From Cronobacter sakazakii (GTDB lineage: Bacteria; Pseudomonadota; Gammaproteobacteria; Enterobacterales; Enterobacteriaceae): a stretch of DNA of 64,000 bases. The stretch lies in the NCBI RefSeq assembly GCF_000982825.1, contig NZ_CP011047.1, positions 434,001 through 498,000 on the forward strand, in the 5' to 3' direction. How positions within the stretch are numbered: the first letter of the stretch is position 1; every line of letters begins with the position of its first letter. Made by a program: the position numbers and the translations under genes. Under the pieces are notes generated by a model that saw nothing but the letters and a program-made list of their open reading frames with translations, ran no database searches and was not told the origin of the DNA. Below, in pieces: positions 16,176-28,689 of the stretch.

Positions 16176-16874
16176 ATGGAACAATTTCCAGCCCTGAATA
16201 CTGACTGTTTTGATCAACATATTGCCGAACGTCTGCACCTGCAGGAGCCCCCACGGATTCTGATCCTGTATGGCTCATTAAGGGAGCGCTCCTACAGTCG
16301 CTTTGCCGCGGAGGAAGCAGGTCGCCTGCTGACGGCGATGGGCGCGGAGGTGAAATTCTTTAACCCCTCCGGTTTACCCCTGCCGGATGATGCCCCGGAT
16401 ACGCACCCTAAAGTCTCCGAGCTACGCGGGCTGGTCAGATGGTGTGACGGGATGGTGTGGAGCTCGCCGGAACGGCACGGGGCTATGAGCGCGGTGATGA
16501 AGGCGCAGATCGACTGGATACCGTTGAGTGAAGGCGCGGTTCGTCCTTCGCAGGGCAAGACACTTGCAGTGATGCAGGTTTGCGGCGGTTCGCAGTCCTT
16601 CAATGCCGTGAACCAGATGCGCATTCTGGGCCGCTGGATGCGGATGTTCACAATTCCCAACCAGTCCTCGGTGGCGAAAGCCTGGCAGGAATTTGATGAG
16701 AACGGAAGGATGAAGCCGTCCTCATGGTACGACCGTATCGTAGATGTCGCAGAGGAGTTGTTTAAAATTACGTTGCTGCTCAGGGGACAAACCAGCTACC
16801 TTGCAGATCGCTACAGCGAACGAAAAGAGAGTCATCAGGAACTTTCGTACCGCGTCAATCAGGAAAAAATATAA
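16176..16874 (+). CDS. arsH: ArsH, NADPH-dependent organoarsenical oxidase
   Basis: 232-aa flavoprotein of the flavodoxin-like/FMN reductase fold. ArsH oxidises trivalent organoarsenicals such as methylarsenite and also reduces quinones and metals in some species. The FMN-binding loop is LYGSLRERSYSR near residue 33, and conserved ERHGAMSAVMKAQIDW and QVCGGSQSFNAVNQMRILGRWM follow. It is transcribed divergently from arsR, behind a strong RBS. Intact length. Confidence 0.94.
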   Translation: MEQFPALNTDCFDQHIAERLHLQEPPRILILYGSLRERSYSRFAAEEAGRLLTAMGAEVKFFNPSGLPLPDDAPDTHPKVSELRGLVRWCDGMVWSSPERHGAMSAVMKAQIDWIPLSEGAVRPSQGKTLAVMQVCGGSQSFNAVNQMRILGRWMRMFTIPNQSSVAKAWQEFDENGRMKPSSWYDRIVDVAEELFKITLLLRGQTSYLADRYSERKESHQELSYRVNQEKI

Positions 16875-17002
16875 CGCCTTCTGATCGTATAAATACACAC
16901 CATGAGCGTTTTCACAAAGTCTCCTTCTGCCAGGCAGCGGATAATCTTACATGTGTCTGTCGTTTTCAGAAGACGGCAGACCGGACTAAAACCATAGGCA
17001 TA

Positions 17003-17308
17003 TCATTTGCCTTCAACAAGTTCACCGAACAGCTCTTTCACCCTGTTTCTGGCGTCCGTTAGCGCTATGTGCCCTTGTCCGGTGATTTCATATACTCGCC
17101 GACTTCGTCGACCGGCCTGAACATGTCGTGAGGTGAGATACCCCTTCTTTTCCATACCGTGCAGCATCGGATACAGGGTACCCGGGCTGAGTTGATAACC
17201 GTGGTGTCGCAATTCCTCAATGATGCCCAGACCAAAGACGGGTTCTTTGGCTGCATGATGCAGGATGTGCAAACGGATCATCCCGCCGTAAAGATCTTTG
17301 TCGGTCAC
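17003..17308 (-). CDS. PadR-family regulator linked to chrA
   Basis: 101-aa winged-helix protein of the PadR family. The N-terminal DNA-binding core reads LHILHHAAKEPVFGLGIIEELRHHGYQLSPGTLYPMLHGMEKKGYLTSR, with the typical GTLYPMLHGMEKKG recognition region, and a short C-terminal helix. It lies 10 bp after chrA in the same direction, so it is probably cotranscribed and represses the pump. The long palindrome before chrA is a plausible operator. The inducing ligand (chromate?) is inferred from context. Confidence 0.85.
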   Translation of the reverse strand: MTDKDLYGGMIRLHILHHAAKEPVFGLGIIEELRHHGYQLSPGTLYPMLHGMEKKGYLTSRHVQAGRRSRRVYEITGQGHIALTDARNRVKELFGELVEGK

Positions 17309-17318
17309 GCCCGGAACC

Positions 17319-18524
17319 TCACAGTGCTAAACTCAACAACCAACCCGCAACACCGCAACTCACTACGACCAGCCACGGCGGCAGTTTCCAGAACATCAGA
17401 GCGACCAGTGCCACAAGGGCAAGGCCGAAATCTTGCGGAGCGAGAACTGCGCTCGTCCATACTGGTTGATAGAGAGCTGCCAGCAGAAGGCCAACTACGG
17501 CTGCATTAATACCCTGCAACGCTGCTTGTGTACGGATATTGCGGCGCAGACTTTCCCAGAACGGCAATGCTCCCACAATCAGAAGGAAGGACGGTGCGAA
17601 AATTGCCAGCAGACAAACCAGACCACCCAGCCAGCCAGAAGGCACCTGGTTCATCGAAGCCCCGAGAAAGGCTGCAAAAGTGAACAACGGTCCAGGAACG
17701 GCCTGGGCAGCGCCGTAGCCAGCCAGGAATGTATCAGTGCTGACCCAGCCAGAAGGAACGACTTCAGTCTGCAGTAATGGCAGCACGACATGCCCGCCAC
17801 CAAAAACCAGTGATCCGGTCCGGTAGAAAGTTTCTACCATTAACAGCGTCGGATTTGGGAATATCGCCGTCAGCAATGGTAACCCTGTCAGTAGCACAAA
17901 GAACAGCGTGAGCCAGAACAATCCGACGCGACGCCGTATTGAAACGGGCAGCGGATCATGTACCGTCGTCTGCTGAGGTTTGAACAGTAACATGCCAGTG
18001 ACAGCCGCAGTGACGATTACTCCCACCTGTCCCCAGGCCGATGGCACAAGAAGCACAAAGCAGGTTGCCACTGCCATGACAGTAATACGCGGTATATCCG
18101 GGCAAAGATTTCGGGCCATGCCCCATACAGCTTGCGCGACCACCGCAACGGCTACCACTTTCAGCCCATGCAATACACCAGAGGGCATCACATCCCCGTA
18201 ACTGGTCATCCCCAGCGCAAACAGGATCAGTGCAACTGCTGACGGTAGCGTGAAGCCGGCCCATGCTGCCAGCGCCCCGGTATAACCGGCCCGGGACAGC
18301 CCGAGCGCTATACCAACCTGACTGCTTGCTGGTCCCGGAAGGAACTGGCACAGAGCGACCAAATCTGCATAGCTGCGCTCGGTCAACCACTGCCGTCGCG
18401 TCACAAACTCATCGCGGAAGTAACCCAGATGGGCAATTGGGCCGCCGAAGGATGTCAGGCCAAGTCGGAAGAAAATCAGAAAGACAGCCCAGGGGCTGTG
18501 ATCATTCCTGGCAGTATCGTTCAT
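17319..18524 (-). CDS. chrA: ChrA, chromate efflux transporter
   Basis: 401-aa inner-membrane protein of the CHR family (long-chain, two homologous halves of about 200 aa) that expels chromate. The first half has FFRLGLTSFGGPIAHLGYFRDEFV and CQFLPGPASSQVG; the second repeats the pattern with FYRTGSLVFGGGHVVLPLL and GYGAAQAVPGPLFTFAAFLG. About 10-12 hydrophobic segments. The gene precedes a PadR-type regulator and is cargo of the Tn3-type transposon, next to tnpR. Sulfate transport is an alternative but less likely role. Confidence 0.93.
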   Translation of the reverse strand: MNDTARNDHSPWAVFLIFFRLGLTSFGGPIAHLGYFRDEFVTRRQWLTERSYADLVALCQFLPGPASSQVGIALGLSRAGYTGALAAWAGFTLPSAVALILFALGMTSYGDVMPSGVLHGLKVVAVAVVAQAVWGMARNLCPDIPRITVMAVATCFVLLVPSAWGQVGVIVTAAVTGMLLFKPQQTTVHDPLPVSIRRRVGLFWLTLFFVLLTGLPLLTAIFPNPTLLMVETFYRTGSLVFGGGHVVLPLLQTEVVPSGWVSTDTFLAGYGAAQAVPGPLFTFAAFLGASMNQVPSGWLGGLVCLLAIFAPSFLLIVGALPFWESLRRNIRTQAALQGINAAVVGLLLAALYQPVWTSAVLAPQDFGLALVALVALMFWKLPPWLVVVSCGVAGWLLSLAL

Positions 18525-18548
18525 GGTCAGATCCTGATTGCTGGTTTT

Positions 18549-18600
18549 AGTGGCTATTATAATCGAATTTCGTTATCGAAATTCGATTATAATAGCCACT
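18549..18600. promoter_or_regulatory. 52-bp near-perfect palindrome upstream of chrA
   Basis: Two perfectly complementary 24-bp arms (18549-18572 and 18577-18600; each contains CTATTATAATCG) with a 4-nt centre. It starts 24 bp before the chrA start codon and contains TATAAT on both strands. Probably the operator/promoter for chrA-padR, although the arms are longer than a usual PadR site. Confidence 0.65.
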
Positions 18601-18699
18601 GCTCCCTGTGGATAGAATGATGTTTCATGCTTTCCAGATGTTTACTTCAAGAACAGTTTCAACTGCCTGGCCAGTTATGGGCTTTATTCACATTCAGTA

Positions 18700-19278
18700 T
18701 TATTGCTGTCCTGCTTTTACCCGGAGTATGGTTTGCCGGGTGGTATTAAATTCTCTGGCAACCGCACTGATACTGGCCCCGGAATTAAGGCGCTCTGACA
18801 CTATTTTTTTTTGCTCCTCGCTCAAGATGGGCGGACGACCGAAGCGTTTCCCGGCTGATCTTGCCCGAGAAATCCCTGAATGTGTGCGTTCAATCAGCAG
18901 ATCCCTCTCAAACTCAGCCACAGCTGAAATCACCTGCATAGTCATTTTTCCGGCCGGGCTGGTTAAATCCGCACCTCCGAGAGCGAGACAATGAACACGG
19001 ATATCTAAAGTAGCCAGTTGTTCAACTGTTTTTCGGATATCCATCGCATTACGGCCGAGTCGGTCAAGTTTGGTGACAATCAATACGTCACCGCTTTCCA
19101 TTCGATCAAGCAACCGGATGAACCCTGGTCTTTCGCTGGCAGCAACCGAACCACTTATATGTTCCTCAATCAGCCGCTGGGGTCTGATGGCAAAACCCGC
19201 CGCTTCAATTTCATGGCGCTGATTTTCTGTATTCTGTTCCAGAGTGGAGACCCGACAGTAGGCAAAAACTCGTGACAT
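18700..19278 (-). CDS. tnpR: TnpR, Tn3-family serine resolvase
   Basis: 192-aa resolvase that resolves cointegrates at the res site. The catalytic Ser11 is in MSRVFAYCRVST, followed by LDRLGRNAMDI and the E-helix AEFERDLLIERT; the C-terminal helix-turn-helix is SISAVAREFNTTRQTILRV. I chose the ATG at 19278 because it gives the usual start of the resolvase fold and has GGAAAG upstream; the frame is open 75 bp further. It is divergent from tnpA with res between them. Looks intact. Confidence 0.95.
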   Translation of the reverse strand: MSRVFAYCRVSTLEQNTENQRHEIEAAGFAIRPQRLIEEHISGSVAASERPGFIRLLDRMESGDVLIVTKLDRLGRNAMDIRKTVEQLATLDIRVHCLALGGADLTSPAGKMTMQVISAVAEFERDLLIERTHSGISRARSAGKRFGRPPILSEEQKKIVSERLNSGASISAVAREFNTTRQTILRVKAGQQ

Positions 19279-19289
19279 AGGAAACTTTC

Positions 19290-19410
19290 CGTACGCAAAG
19301 GGTGTCCGAATTATAACGTATGTACGAAACAAATTTCGCTGACTTTCGGACATATTGTTTGCGAGGCGTACGAAACCGACCGGTTTCGGTCAGTGCGAAT
19401 GATAACTTTA
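19290..19410. other. res site region between tnpR and tnpA
   Basis: AT-rich stretch between the divergent tnpR and tnpA genes with repeated resolvase-like half-sites (TGTCCGAATTATAACG near 19303, TTTCGGACATAT near 19354, and TACGAAACC near 19368). This is where the three-subsite res of Tn3-family elements normally lies. Confidence 0.7.
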
Positions 19411-19436
19411 ATGAACTATGTGCAGGGGAAGCATTT

Positions 19437-21165
19437 ATGCCACGGAGACAAATACTCAGTAGTGAAGAAAAAGAACGCTTGTTGATTGTGCCAGATGATG
19501 ACGTATTTCTGACGCGCATGTGCTTTCTGAGTGAACATGACCTCGCGCTCATTAATTAACACCGCAGGCCAGCTAACCGTCTGGGCTTTGCAGTTTTACT
19601 CTGTTATTTGCGAGGACTAGGGTTTCCTCCCGACAAAAGTATTTCACCTCACGACTGTGTTGTCTTCAGGCTGGCGGCTCATTTGAAAGTCCAGTCTGAT
19701 TTGTGGGCCGAGTATGCATCAAGAGAGGTCACCCGCTGGGAACATCTGGCTGAACTCTACCGCTACCTGGAATTATCCCCTTTTAACCGGGCGCTGCAAA
19801 AAACCTGTATTCGCCACCTTTATCCCCACGCCATGCGGACAGACAGAGGTTTTTTACTTGCGGAGGAAATGCTCTCCTGGCTCCACAATAATAAGGTTAT
19901 TTTCCCCTCTGTTGAAGTGATCGAACGAACCCTGGCCGAAGCAACAACACTTGCCGACAGGGCGGTTTTTTCTGCGCTTACCGCGCAGCTTGAACCAGGG
20001 CATAAAGCGGCACTGGACCGTCTGTTGGTATCTGAGGGTGAGCAACCTTCACGGCTGGCCTGGCTGCTCCAGCCTCCGGGAAAAATTAATGGTAAAAATG
20101 TCCTGCAACATATCGACCGGTTAAATGCGATTGAGTCGCTGGCACTCCCTGACGGCATTGCACTTTCCGTTCACCAGAACCGACTCCTGAAACTCGCACG
20201 CGAAGGCAGGAAAATGAGTAGCCGGGATCTGGCAAGATTCACGGATGTTCGCCGTTATGCCTCGCTGGTTTGTATCATATCGGAGGCCAGATCCACCCTG
20301 ACTGACGAAGTTATTGATCTGCACGAGCGTATTCTGAGTAGTCTGTTCAGCAGGGCAAAACGTACTCAGGCCGAGCGGCTCCAGCAAACGGGAAAGCTGA
20401 TTCAGAGTAAACTGAAGCAATACGTTACCGTCGGACAGGCATTACTTAACGCCAGAGAGTCCGGGGAAGATCCCTGGGCCGCAATAGAAGACGTCCTTCC
20501 CTGGCAGGAATTCATCAACAGCGTGGAAGAGACGCGGTTCCTGTCACGTAAGGACAACTTCGACCCGTTGCATCTGATCACAGAAAAATACAGTACGTTG
20601 CGTAAATACGCCCCCCGGATGCTGTCCGTGTTGCAGTTCAGGGCTGCACCCGCCGCAATGCAGCTCAGTGACGCATTGGATACCGTCAGAGATATGTATA
20701 GAAAACAACTCCGAAAAGTACCGCCTTCCGCGCCAATCGGGTTCATCCCGGAAAGCTGGAGAAAGGTTGTGATCACCCCCACCGGCATTGACCGAAAATA
20801 TTACGAATTTTGCGTGCTGAATGAACTGAAGGGAGCCTTACGTTCAGGTGACACCTGGGTAAAGGGGTCACGCCGCTACAGGAATTTCGATGATTATCTG
20901 ATCCCGTCAGACGATTTTGAAAAATCACTCCGGGATAACCAGTTACCCCTTGCTGTTCCGGCCGATTGCCATGAATACATCAAGAGCCGTTTGACGCTTC
21001 TTGCATCGCGTCTGGAAGAAGTTAACGCGATGGCGCTGGCCGGTGATTTACCCGATGTTGATATATCGGATAAAGGCGTGAAAATTACCCCGCTGGATAA
21101 CAGTGTCCCTTCAGCAGCATCCCCTTTTGGCGATCTGGTTTATGGCATGCTCCCTCACCCTAAAA
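19437..21165 (+). pseudogene. tnpA: Tn3-family TnpA, nonsense mutation and 3' truncation
   Basis: The transposase starts at the ATG at 19437 (MPRRQILSSEEKERLL, RBS AGGGGAA) but codon 41 is TAA (19557-19559), followed in the same frame by HRRPANRLGFAVLLCYLRG and a further 530 codons. So one C-to-T change (CAA to TAA) interrupts the gene. It is also cut at 21165 by a second Tn3-type inverted repeat, losing roughly the C-terminal half with most of the DDE catalytic core (a full TnpA is about 1000 aa). The N-terminal DNA-binding part remains. The transposon cannot move by itself. Confidence 0.92.
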
Positions 21166-21203
21166 GGGGGCCGCTTGGAAAACGGAAAATATCCTACGTT
21201 AAG
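21166..21203 (+). repeat. Second Tn3-family inverted repeat, cutting tnpA
   Basis: Nearly identical to the repeat at 13869 (GGGGGCCGCTTGG ... ATCCTACGTTAAG) and in the same orientation, with its outer end facing left into tnpA. It is therefore the left end of a second related element whose body lies to the right, not the right end of the first. Confidence 0.85.
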
Positions 21204-21285
21204 CCTGTTTTTTGAGCTGGCATGGCGGGCAGCTATGAGCGAAGTATAGTCATTCGCCCTATCTCTTTTGTCGCACTTTCAACAA

Positions 21286-21316
21286 GGGGGTCGCTTGGAA
21301 AGCGGAACGAGGTCAG
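21286..21316 (+). repeat. Third Tn3-type end-like sequence
   Basis: GGGGGTCGCTTGGAAAGCGG resembles the outer half of the repeats at 13869 and 21166, again in the same orientation, but the inner half differs (GAACGAGGTCAG). It may be the end of another Tn3-family member or a degenerate copy. Confidence 0.55.
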
Positions 21317-21523
21317 TCTCCGCCCGGACTGCTCAGCTCTTTAAACAGCAAAAGAGAGGCATCTTATGAGAAGGGATTGTTCAGTATGTCAGGGCAGACT
21401 GCTTTTTCATCCGCAGGTACTGAGGGTAAATGCTCAATTCCGGTACGATTCTTACTCTATAGCCAGACAGAATTCAGCATTGTGCTGAACCCGAATCTTT
21501 TTTTACTCTGACAGGCCTGTTCA

Positions 21524-22533
21524 TCAGAACCCTGAAAAAACAATTTTCCCGTTCACATTTTTATTTTCCATGTCCTCATGAGCCCGGCGAAGTGCTTTAG
21601 CATTCAGCCTGCCATACTCTGCCAGCAACGGAGGTTTGAGCTTACCGGAATCCAGCATGCATGAGAGTTTGTTAAGAATATCATGCTGTTTAGACATGTC
21701 CGCAGTAGCATGCATGGGGCGGGTAAACATTGCCTCCCAGTGAACAGAAACGCTCTTAAATTTGATCAAACGCAGATCCAGTGGTTCAGGGTCGTCGATG
21801 AGTCCGATACGGCCTTGTGGGGCAATAATTTCGGCCATATTTTCCCAGGCAGATGGCGTGGTGTACGTTGAGAAAATCCGGGTAATGGGAGGGAGTCCAG
21901 CAAGGCTGGCAACCTGTGGCGCAAGCGCACATGAATGATCCAGGACATAATGCGCACCAAACCCGCGAACCGCTCTGACACTCTCCTGCCGGGAGGCAGT
22001 CCCGATGATGTTCACCCGACTCAGAGTGCGGGCAAGCTGTATAGCCATACAAGGGACTCCGCCCGCACCGCCAAGCATCAACAGGGTCTGATCAGCATCT
22101 CCGTTCACTGACAACTGCAGACGATCAAATAACATTTCCCAGGCTGTCAGACCGGTCAGAGGAACCGACGCTGCAGCTTCAAAACTTAGTGCTGCCGGCT
22201 TTATCCCCGTAATGCGTTCGTCAACCAGCTGAAACTCTGCGTTGGCTCCCTGGCGATCGAGCACACCGGCATAGAAAACGTGGTCACCTGGCCTGAACAG
22301 CGTCACCTCTGGTCCGGTTGCTTCAACAACACCGGAAGCGTCGTATCCCATAACTACCGGATTGCCTGCAGAGGGACTGATGTTTCGCCGGCTTTTCAGG
22401 TCCCGTGGGTTAACCGCGACCGCCCTGACTCTGATCAAAAGATCACGCCCCTTGGGCATGGATGGGTGGGGAAGCGACAAATCTTCAATAACGGATGTAC
22501 TTTCCCGGGTTGCCAGAAACCAACGGCTTTCAT
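21524..22533 (-). pseudogene. Zinc-type alcohol dehydrogenase-like oxidoreductase, frameshifted
   Basis: MDR-superfamily NADPH oxidoreductase. The proper start is the ATG at 22533 with the strong RBS AAGGAGA (MKAVGFWQPGK), but one A is missing in the run after CCCGGG near 22500, so this frame fails within about a dozen codons. The remaining frame, 21524-22480, holds 318 codons: substrate part AVAVNPRDLKSRRN, GYDASGVVEATGPEV, the Rossmann motif LLMLGGAGGVPCMAIQLA, and a natural C-terminus. It lacks the catalytic zinc cysteines, as in the zinc-free quinone reductase-like branch. An internal start might still give a partial protein. Confidence 0.8.
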
Positions 22534-22822
22534 TCTGTCTCCTTAAAAAGGTCAGTCACCAGATAAATAAATGTAAAAGTGTGCGGAACGCGATACCCGC
22601 CAGTGCCCCCGGCAGTGCAAATCGAAAAATACGCGGAAAGCGGGCGCTGGGTAATGCTGTCAACCTGTTGATGACTATTTTAATCTGTAGTCATTCAATC
22701 CTTGTAACATCAGGATGATCCTGGTGTCAGTGAAAATACGAAATCAACACGTTGGTATCATTACCCACCTGTGAACTGACGTCGGCATTTTGAATCTCAC
22801 TTCGGCGTGCCCCCTCCGAATG

Positions 22823-22851
22823 GCGCAAAACATTTCGTGGTATGGCATGAT
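22823..22851 (+). promoter_or_regulatory. lacI promoter
   Basis: GCGCAA (-35, 22823-22828) and CATGAT (-10, 22846-22851) with 17-bp spacing, the same elements as in E. coli lacI. The homology to the E. coli lac region begins close to this point. Confidence 0.85.
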
Positions 22852-22885
22852 AGCACCCGAAGAGAGTCAATTCAGGGTGGTAAAT

Positions 22886-23968
22886 GTGAAACCAGTAACG
22901 CTATACGATGTCGCAGAGTATGCCGGTGTCTCTTATCAGACCGTTTCCCGCGTGGTGAACCAGGCCAGCCACGTCTCTGCGAAAACGCGGGAAAAGGTGG
23001 AAGCGGCGATGGCGCAGCTGAACTACATTCCCAACCGCGTGGCACAACAACTGGCGGGGAAACAGTCGTTGCTGATTGGCGTTGCTACCTCCAGTCTGGC
23101 CCTGCACGCGCCGTCGCAAATTGTCGCGGCGATTAAATCTCGCGCCGATCAACTGGGTGCCAGCGTGGTGGTGTCGATGGTAGAACGAAGCGGCGTCGAA
23201 GCCTGTAAAGCGGCGGTGCACAATCTTCTCGCGCAACGCGTCAGTGGGCTGATCATTAACTATCCTCTGGATGACCAGGATGCCATTGCTGTGGAAGCTG
23301 CCTGCGCTAATGTTCCGGCGTTATTTCTTGATGTCTCTGACCAGACTCCCATCAACAGTATTATTTTCTCCCATGAAGACGGTACGCGACTGGGCGTGGA
23401 GCATCTGGTCGCATTGGGTCACCAGCAAATCGCGCTGTTAGCGGGCCCATTAAGTTCTGTCTCGGCGCGTCTGCGTCTGGCGGGCTGGCATAAATATCTC
23501 ACTCGCAATCAAATTCATCCGATAGCGGAACGGGAAGGCGACTGGAGTGCCATGTCCGGTTTTCAACAAACCATGCAAATGCTAAATGAGGGCATCGTTC
23601 CCACTGCGATGCTGGTTGCCAACGATCAGATGGCGCTGGGCGCAATGCGCGCCATTACCGAGTCCGGGTTGCGCGTTGGTGCGGATATCTCGGTAGTGGG
23701 ATACGACGATACCGAAGACAGCTCGTGTTATATCCCGCCGTTAACCACCATCAAACAGGATTTTCGCCTGCTGGGGCAAACCAGCGTGGACCGCTTGCTG
23801 AAACTCTCTCAGGGCCAGGCGGTGAAGAGCAATCAGCTGTTGCCCGTCTCACTGGTGAAAAGAAAAACCACCCTGGCGCCCAATACGCAAACCACCTCTC
23901 CCCGCACGTTGGCAGATTCCTTAATGCAGCTGGCACGACAAGTTTCCCGACTTGAAAGCGGGCAGTGA
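22886..23968 (+). CDS. lacI: LacI, lactose operon repressor
   Basis: 360-aa repressor almost identical to E. coli LacI. It starts with GTG at 22886 (preceded by GGGTGGTAAAT), as in E. coli; the frame is open upstream but those codons lie in the promoter. The N-terminal helix-turn-helix is VTLYDVAEYAGVSYQTVSRV, the hinge NRVAQQLAGKQ, then the periplasmic-binding-like core that binds allolactose, and the C-terminal leucine-rich tetramerisation helix ending RQVSRLESGQ. A few substitutions against K-12 are visible (for example Q for E in AMAQLNYIP, and H for Q in RNQIHPI). Function should be intact. Confidence 0.98.
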   Translation: MKPVTLYDVAEYAGVSYQTVSRVVNQASHVSAKTREKVEAAMAQLNYIPNRVAQQLAGKQSLLIGVATSSLALHAPSQIVAAIKSRADQLGASVVVSMVERSGVEACKAAVHNLLAQRVSGLIINYPLDDQDAIAVEAACANVPALFLDVSDQTPINSIIFSHEDGTRLGVEHLVALGHQQIALLAGPLSSVSARLRLAGWHKYLTRNQIHPIAEREGDWSAMSGFQQTMQMLNEGIVPTAMLVANDQMALGAMRAITESGLRVGADISVVGYDDTEDSSCYIPPLTTIKQDFRLLGQTSVDRLLKLSQGQAVKSNQLLPVSLVKRKTTLAPNTQTTSPRTLADSLMQLARQVSRLESGQ

Positions 23969-23981
23969 GCGCAACGCAATT
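23961..23981. promoter_or_regulatory. lac operator O3
   Basis: GGCAGTGAGCGCAACGCAAT-type sequence overlapping the lacI stop, identical to E. coli O3. It allows looping with O1. Confidence 0.9.
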
Positions 23982-24002
23982 AATGTGAGTCAGCTCACTC
24001 AT
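23981..24002 (+). promoter_or_regulatory. CRP site of the lac promoter
   Basis: TGTGAGTCAGCTCACT core; one base (C for T in the spacer) differs from K-12. The two half-sites TGTGA and TCACT are unchanged, so CRP-cAMP activation is expected. Confidence 0.9.
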
Positions 24003-24016
24003 TAGGCACCCCAGGC

Positions 24017-24046
24017 TTTACACTCTATGTGTCCGGCTCGTATGTT
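24017..24046 (+). promoter_or_regulatory. lacZYA promoter
   Basis: TTTACA (24017-24022) and TATGTT (24041-24046), 18-bp spacing, hexamers identical to wild-type E. coli. The spacer differs by a few bases from K-12 (TCTATGTGT instead of TTTATGCTT), as does the region just after the -10. Confidence 0.92.
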
Positions 24047-24052
24047 ATGCGA

Positions 24053-27164
<3,112 letters not shown>

Positions 27165-27215
27165 TAATAACCGGGCAGGCCATGTCTGCCCGTATTTCGC
27201 GTAAGGAAATCCATT

Positions 27216-28469
27216 ATGTACTATTTAAAAAACACAAACTTTTGGATGTTCGGTTTATTCTTTTTCTTTTACTTTTTTATCATGGGAGCCTACTTCCCGT
27301 TTTTCCCGATTTGGCTACATGACATCAACCATATCAGCAAAAGTGATACGGGTATTATTTTTGCCGCTATTTCTCTGTTCTCGCTATTATTCCAACCGCT
27401 GTTTGGTCTGCTTTCTGACAAACTCGGGCTGCGCAAATACCTGCTGTGGATTATTACCGGCATGTTAGTGATGTTTGCGCCGTTCTTTATTTTTATCTTC
27501 GGGCCACTGTTACAATACAACATTTTAGTAGGATCGATTGTTGGTGGTATTTATCTAGGCTTTTGTTTTAACGCCGGTGCGCCAGCAGTAGAGGCATTTA
27601 TCGAGAAAGTCAGCCGTCGCAGTAATTTCGAATATGGTCGCGCGCGGATGTTTGGCTGTGTTGGCTGGGCGCTGTGTGCCTCGATTGTCGGCATCATGTT
27701 CACCATCAATAATCAGTTTGTTTTCTGGCTGGGTTCTGGCTGTGCATTCATCCTCGCCGTTTTACTCTTTTTCGCCAAAACGGATGCGCCCTCTTCTGCC
27801 ACGGTTGCCAATGCGGTAGGTGCCAACCATTCGGCATTTAGCCTTAAGCTGGCGCTGGAACTGTTCAGACAGCCAAAACTGTGGTTTTTGTCACTGTATG
27901 TTATTGGCGTTTCCTGCACCTACGATGTTTTTGACCAACAGTTTGCTAATTTCTTTACTTCGTTCTTTGCTACCGGTGAACAGGGTACGCGGGTATTTGG
28001 CTACGTAACGACAATGGGCGAATTACTTAACGCCTCGATTATGTTTTTTGCGCCACTGATCATTAATCGCATCGGTGGGAAAAACGCCCTGCTGCTGGCT
28101 GGCACTATTATGTCAGTACGTATTATTGGCTCATCGTTCGCTACCTCAGCACTGGAAGTGGTTATTCTGAAAACGCTGCATATGTTTGAAGTACCGTTCC
28201 TGCTGGTGGGCTGCTTTAAATATATTACCAGCCAGTTTGAAGTGCGTTTTTCAGCGACGATTTATCTGGTCTGTTTCTGCTTCTTTAAGCAACTGGCGAT
28301 GATTTTTATGTCTATTCTGGCGGGCAATATGTATGAAAGCATCGGTTTCCAGGGCGCTTACCTGGTGCTGGGTCTGGTGGCGCTGGGCTTCACCTTAATT
28401 TCCGTGTTCACGCTTAGCGGCCCCGGCCCACTTTCTCTGCTGCGTCGCCAGGTGAATGAAGTCGCTTAA
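27216..28469 (+). CDS. lacY: LacY, lactose permease
   Basis: 417-aa lactose/H+ symporter of the major facilitator superfamily with 12 transmembrane segments, practically the E. coli protein. Key residues are visible: E126 region (FNAGAPAVEAFIEK), R144 in GRARMFGCVGW, and the E269/R302/H322/E325 set in TMGELLNAS, MSVRIIGSS and LHMFEVPF. The RBS AAGGAAA precedes the ATG. It is cotranscribed with lacZ, 51 bp apart. The cell should import and hydrolyse lactose. Confidence 0.98.
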   Translation: MYYLKNTNFWMFGLFFFFYFFIMGAYFPFFPIWLHDINHISKSDTGIIFAAISLFSLLFQPLFGLLSDKLGLRKYLLWIITGMLVMFAPFFIFIFGPLLQYNILVGSIVGGIYLGFCFNAGAPAVEAFIEKVSRRSNFEYGRARMFGCVGWALCASIVGIMFTINNQFVFWLGSGCAFILAVLLFFAKTDAPSSATVANAVGANHSAFSLKLALELFRQPKLWFLSLYVIGVSCTYDVFDQQFANFFTSFFATGEQGTRVFGYVTTMGELLNASIMFFAPLIINRIGGKNALLLAGTIMSVRIIGSSFATSALEVVILKTLHMFEVPFLLVGCFKYITSQFEVRFSATIYLVCFCFFKQLAMIFMSILAGNMYESIGFQGAYLVLGLVALGFTLISVFTLSGPGPLSLLRRQVNEVA

Positions 28470-28477
28470 GAAATTAA

Positions 28478-28508
28478 TGTCGGATACGGCGCGAGCGCCT
28501 TATCCGAC
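28478..28508. repeat. REP element between lacY and lacA
   Basis: Palindromic GTCGGATACGGCGCGAGCG ... CTTATCCGAC, as found at the same place in E. coli. It stabilises upstream mRNA there. Confidence 0.85.
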
Positions 28509-28534
28509 CAACTTATCAGGACGGAATGTTAAAA

Positions 28535-28674
28535 ATGAACATGTCGATGACAGAAAAAATAAAAGCAGGCAAGCTATTTACCGATATGTGCGAAGGCTTA
28601 CCTGAAAAAAGACTTCGTGGGAAAACATTAATGTATGAGTTCAATCACTCGCATCCATCAGAAGTTGAAAAAAG
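28535..28674 (+). pseudogene. lacA: lacA, truncated by IS1
   Basis: First 46 codons or so of galactoside O-acetyltransferase (MNMSMTEKIKAGKLFTDM ... SEVEKR), then IS1 copy 2 begins. The remaining three quarters, including the left-handed helix and active site, are absent on the other side of the IS. The start here is ATG where K-12 uses TTG. LacA is dispensable for lactose growth. Confidence 0.95.
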
Positions 28675-28689
28675 GGTAATGACTCCAAC

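Noticed and set aside
22790..22885. N-terminal extension of LacI (open frame from 22790)
   Set aside because: It runs through the lacI promoter; the GTG at 22886 gives the exact E. coli protein.
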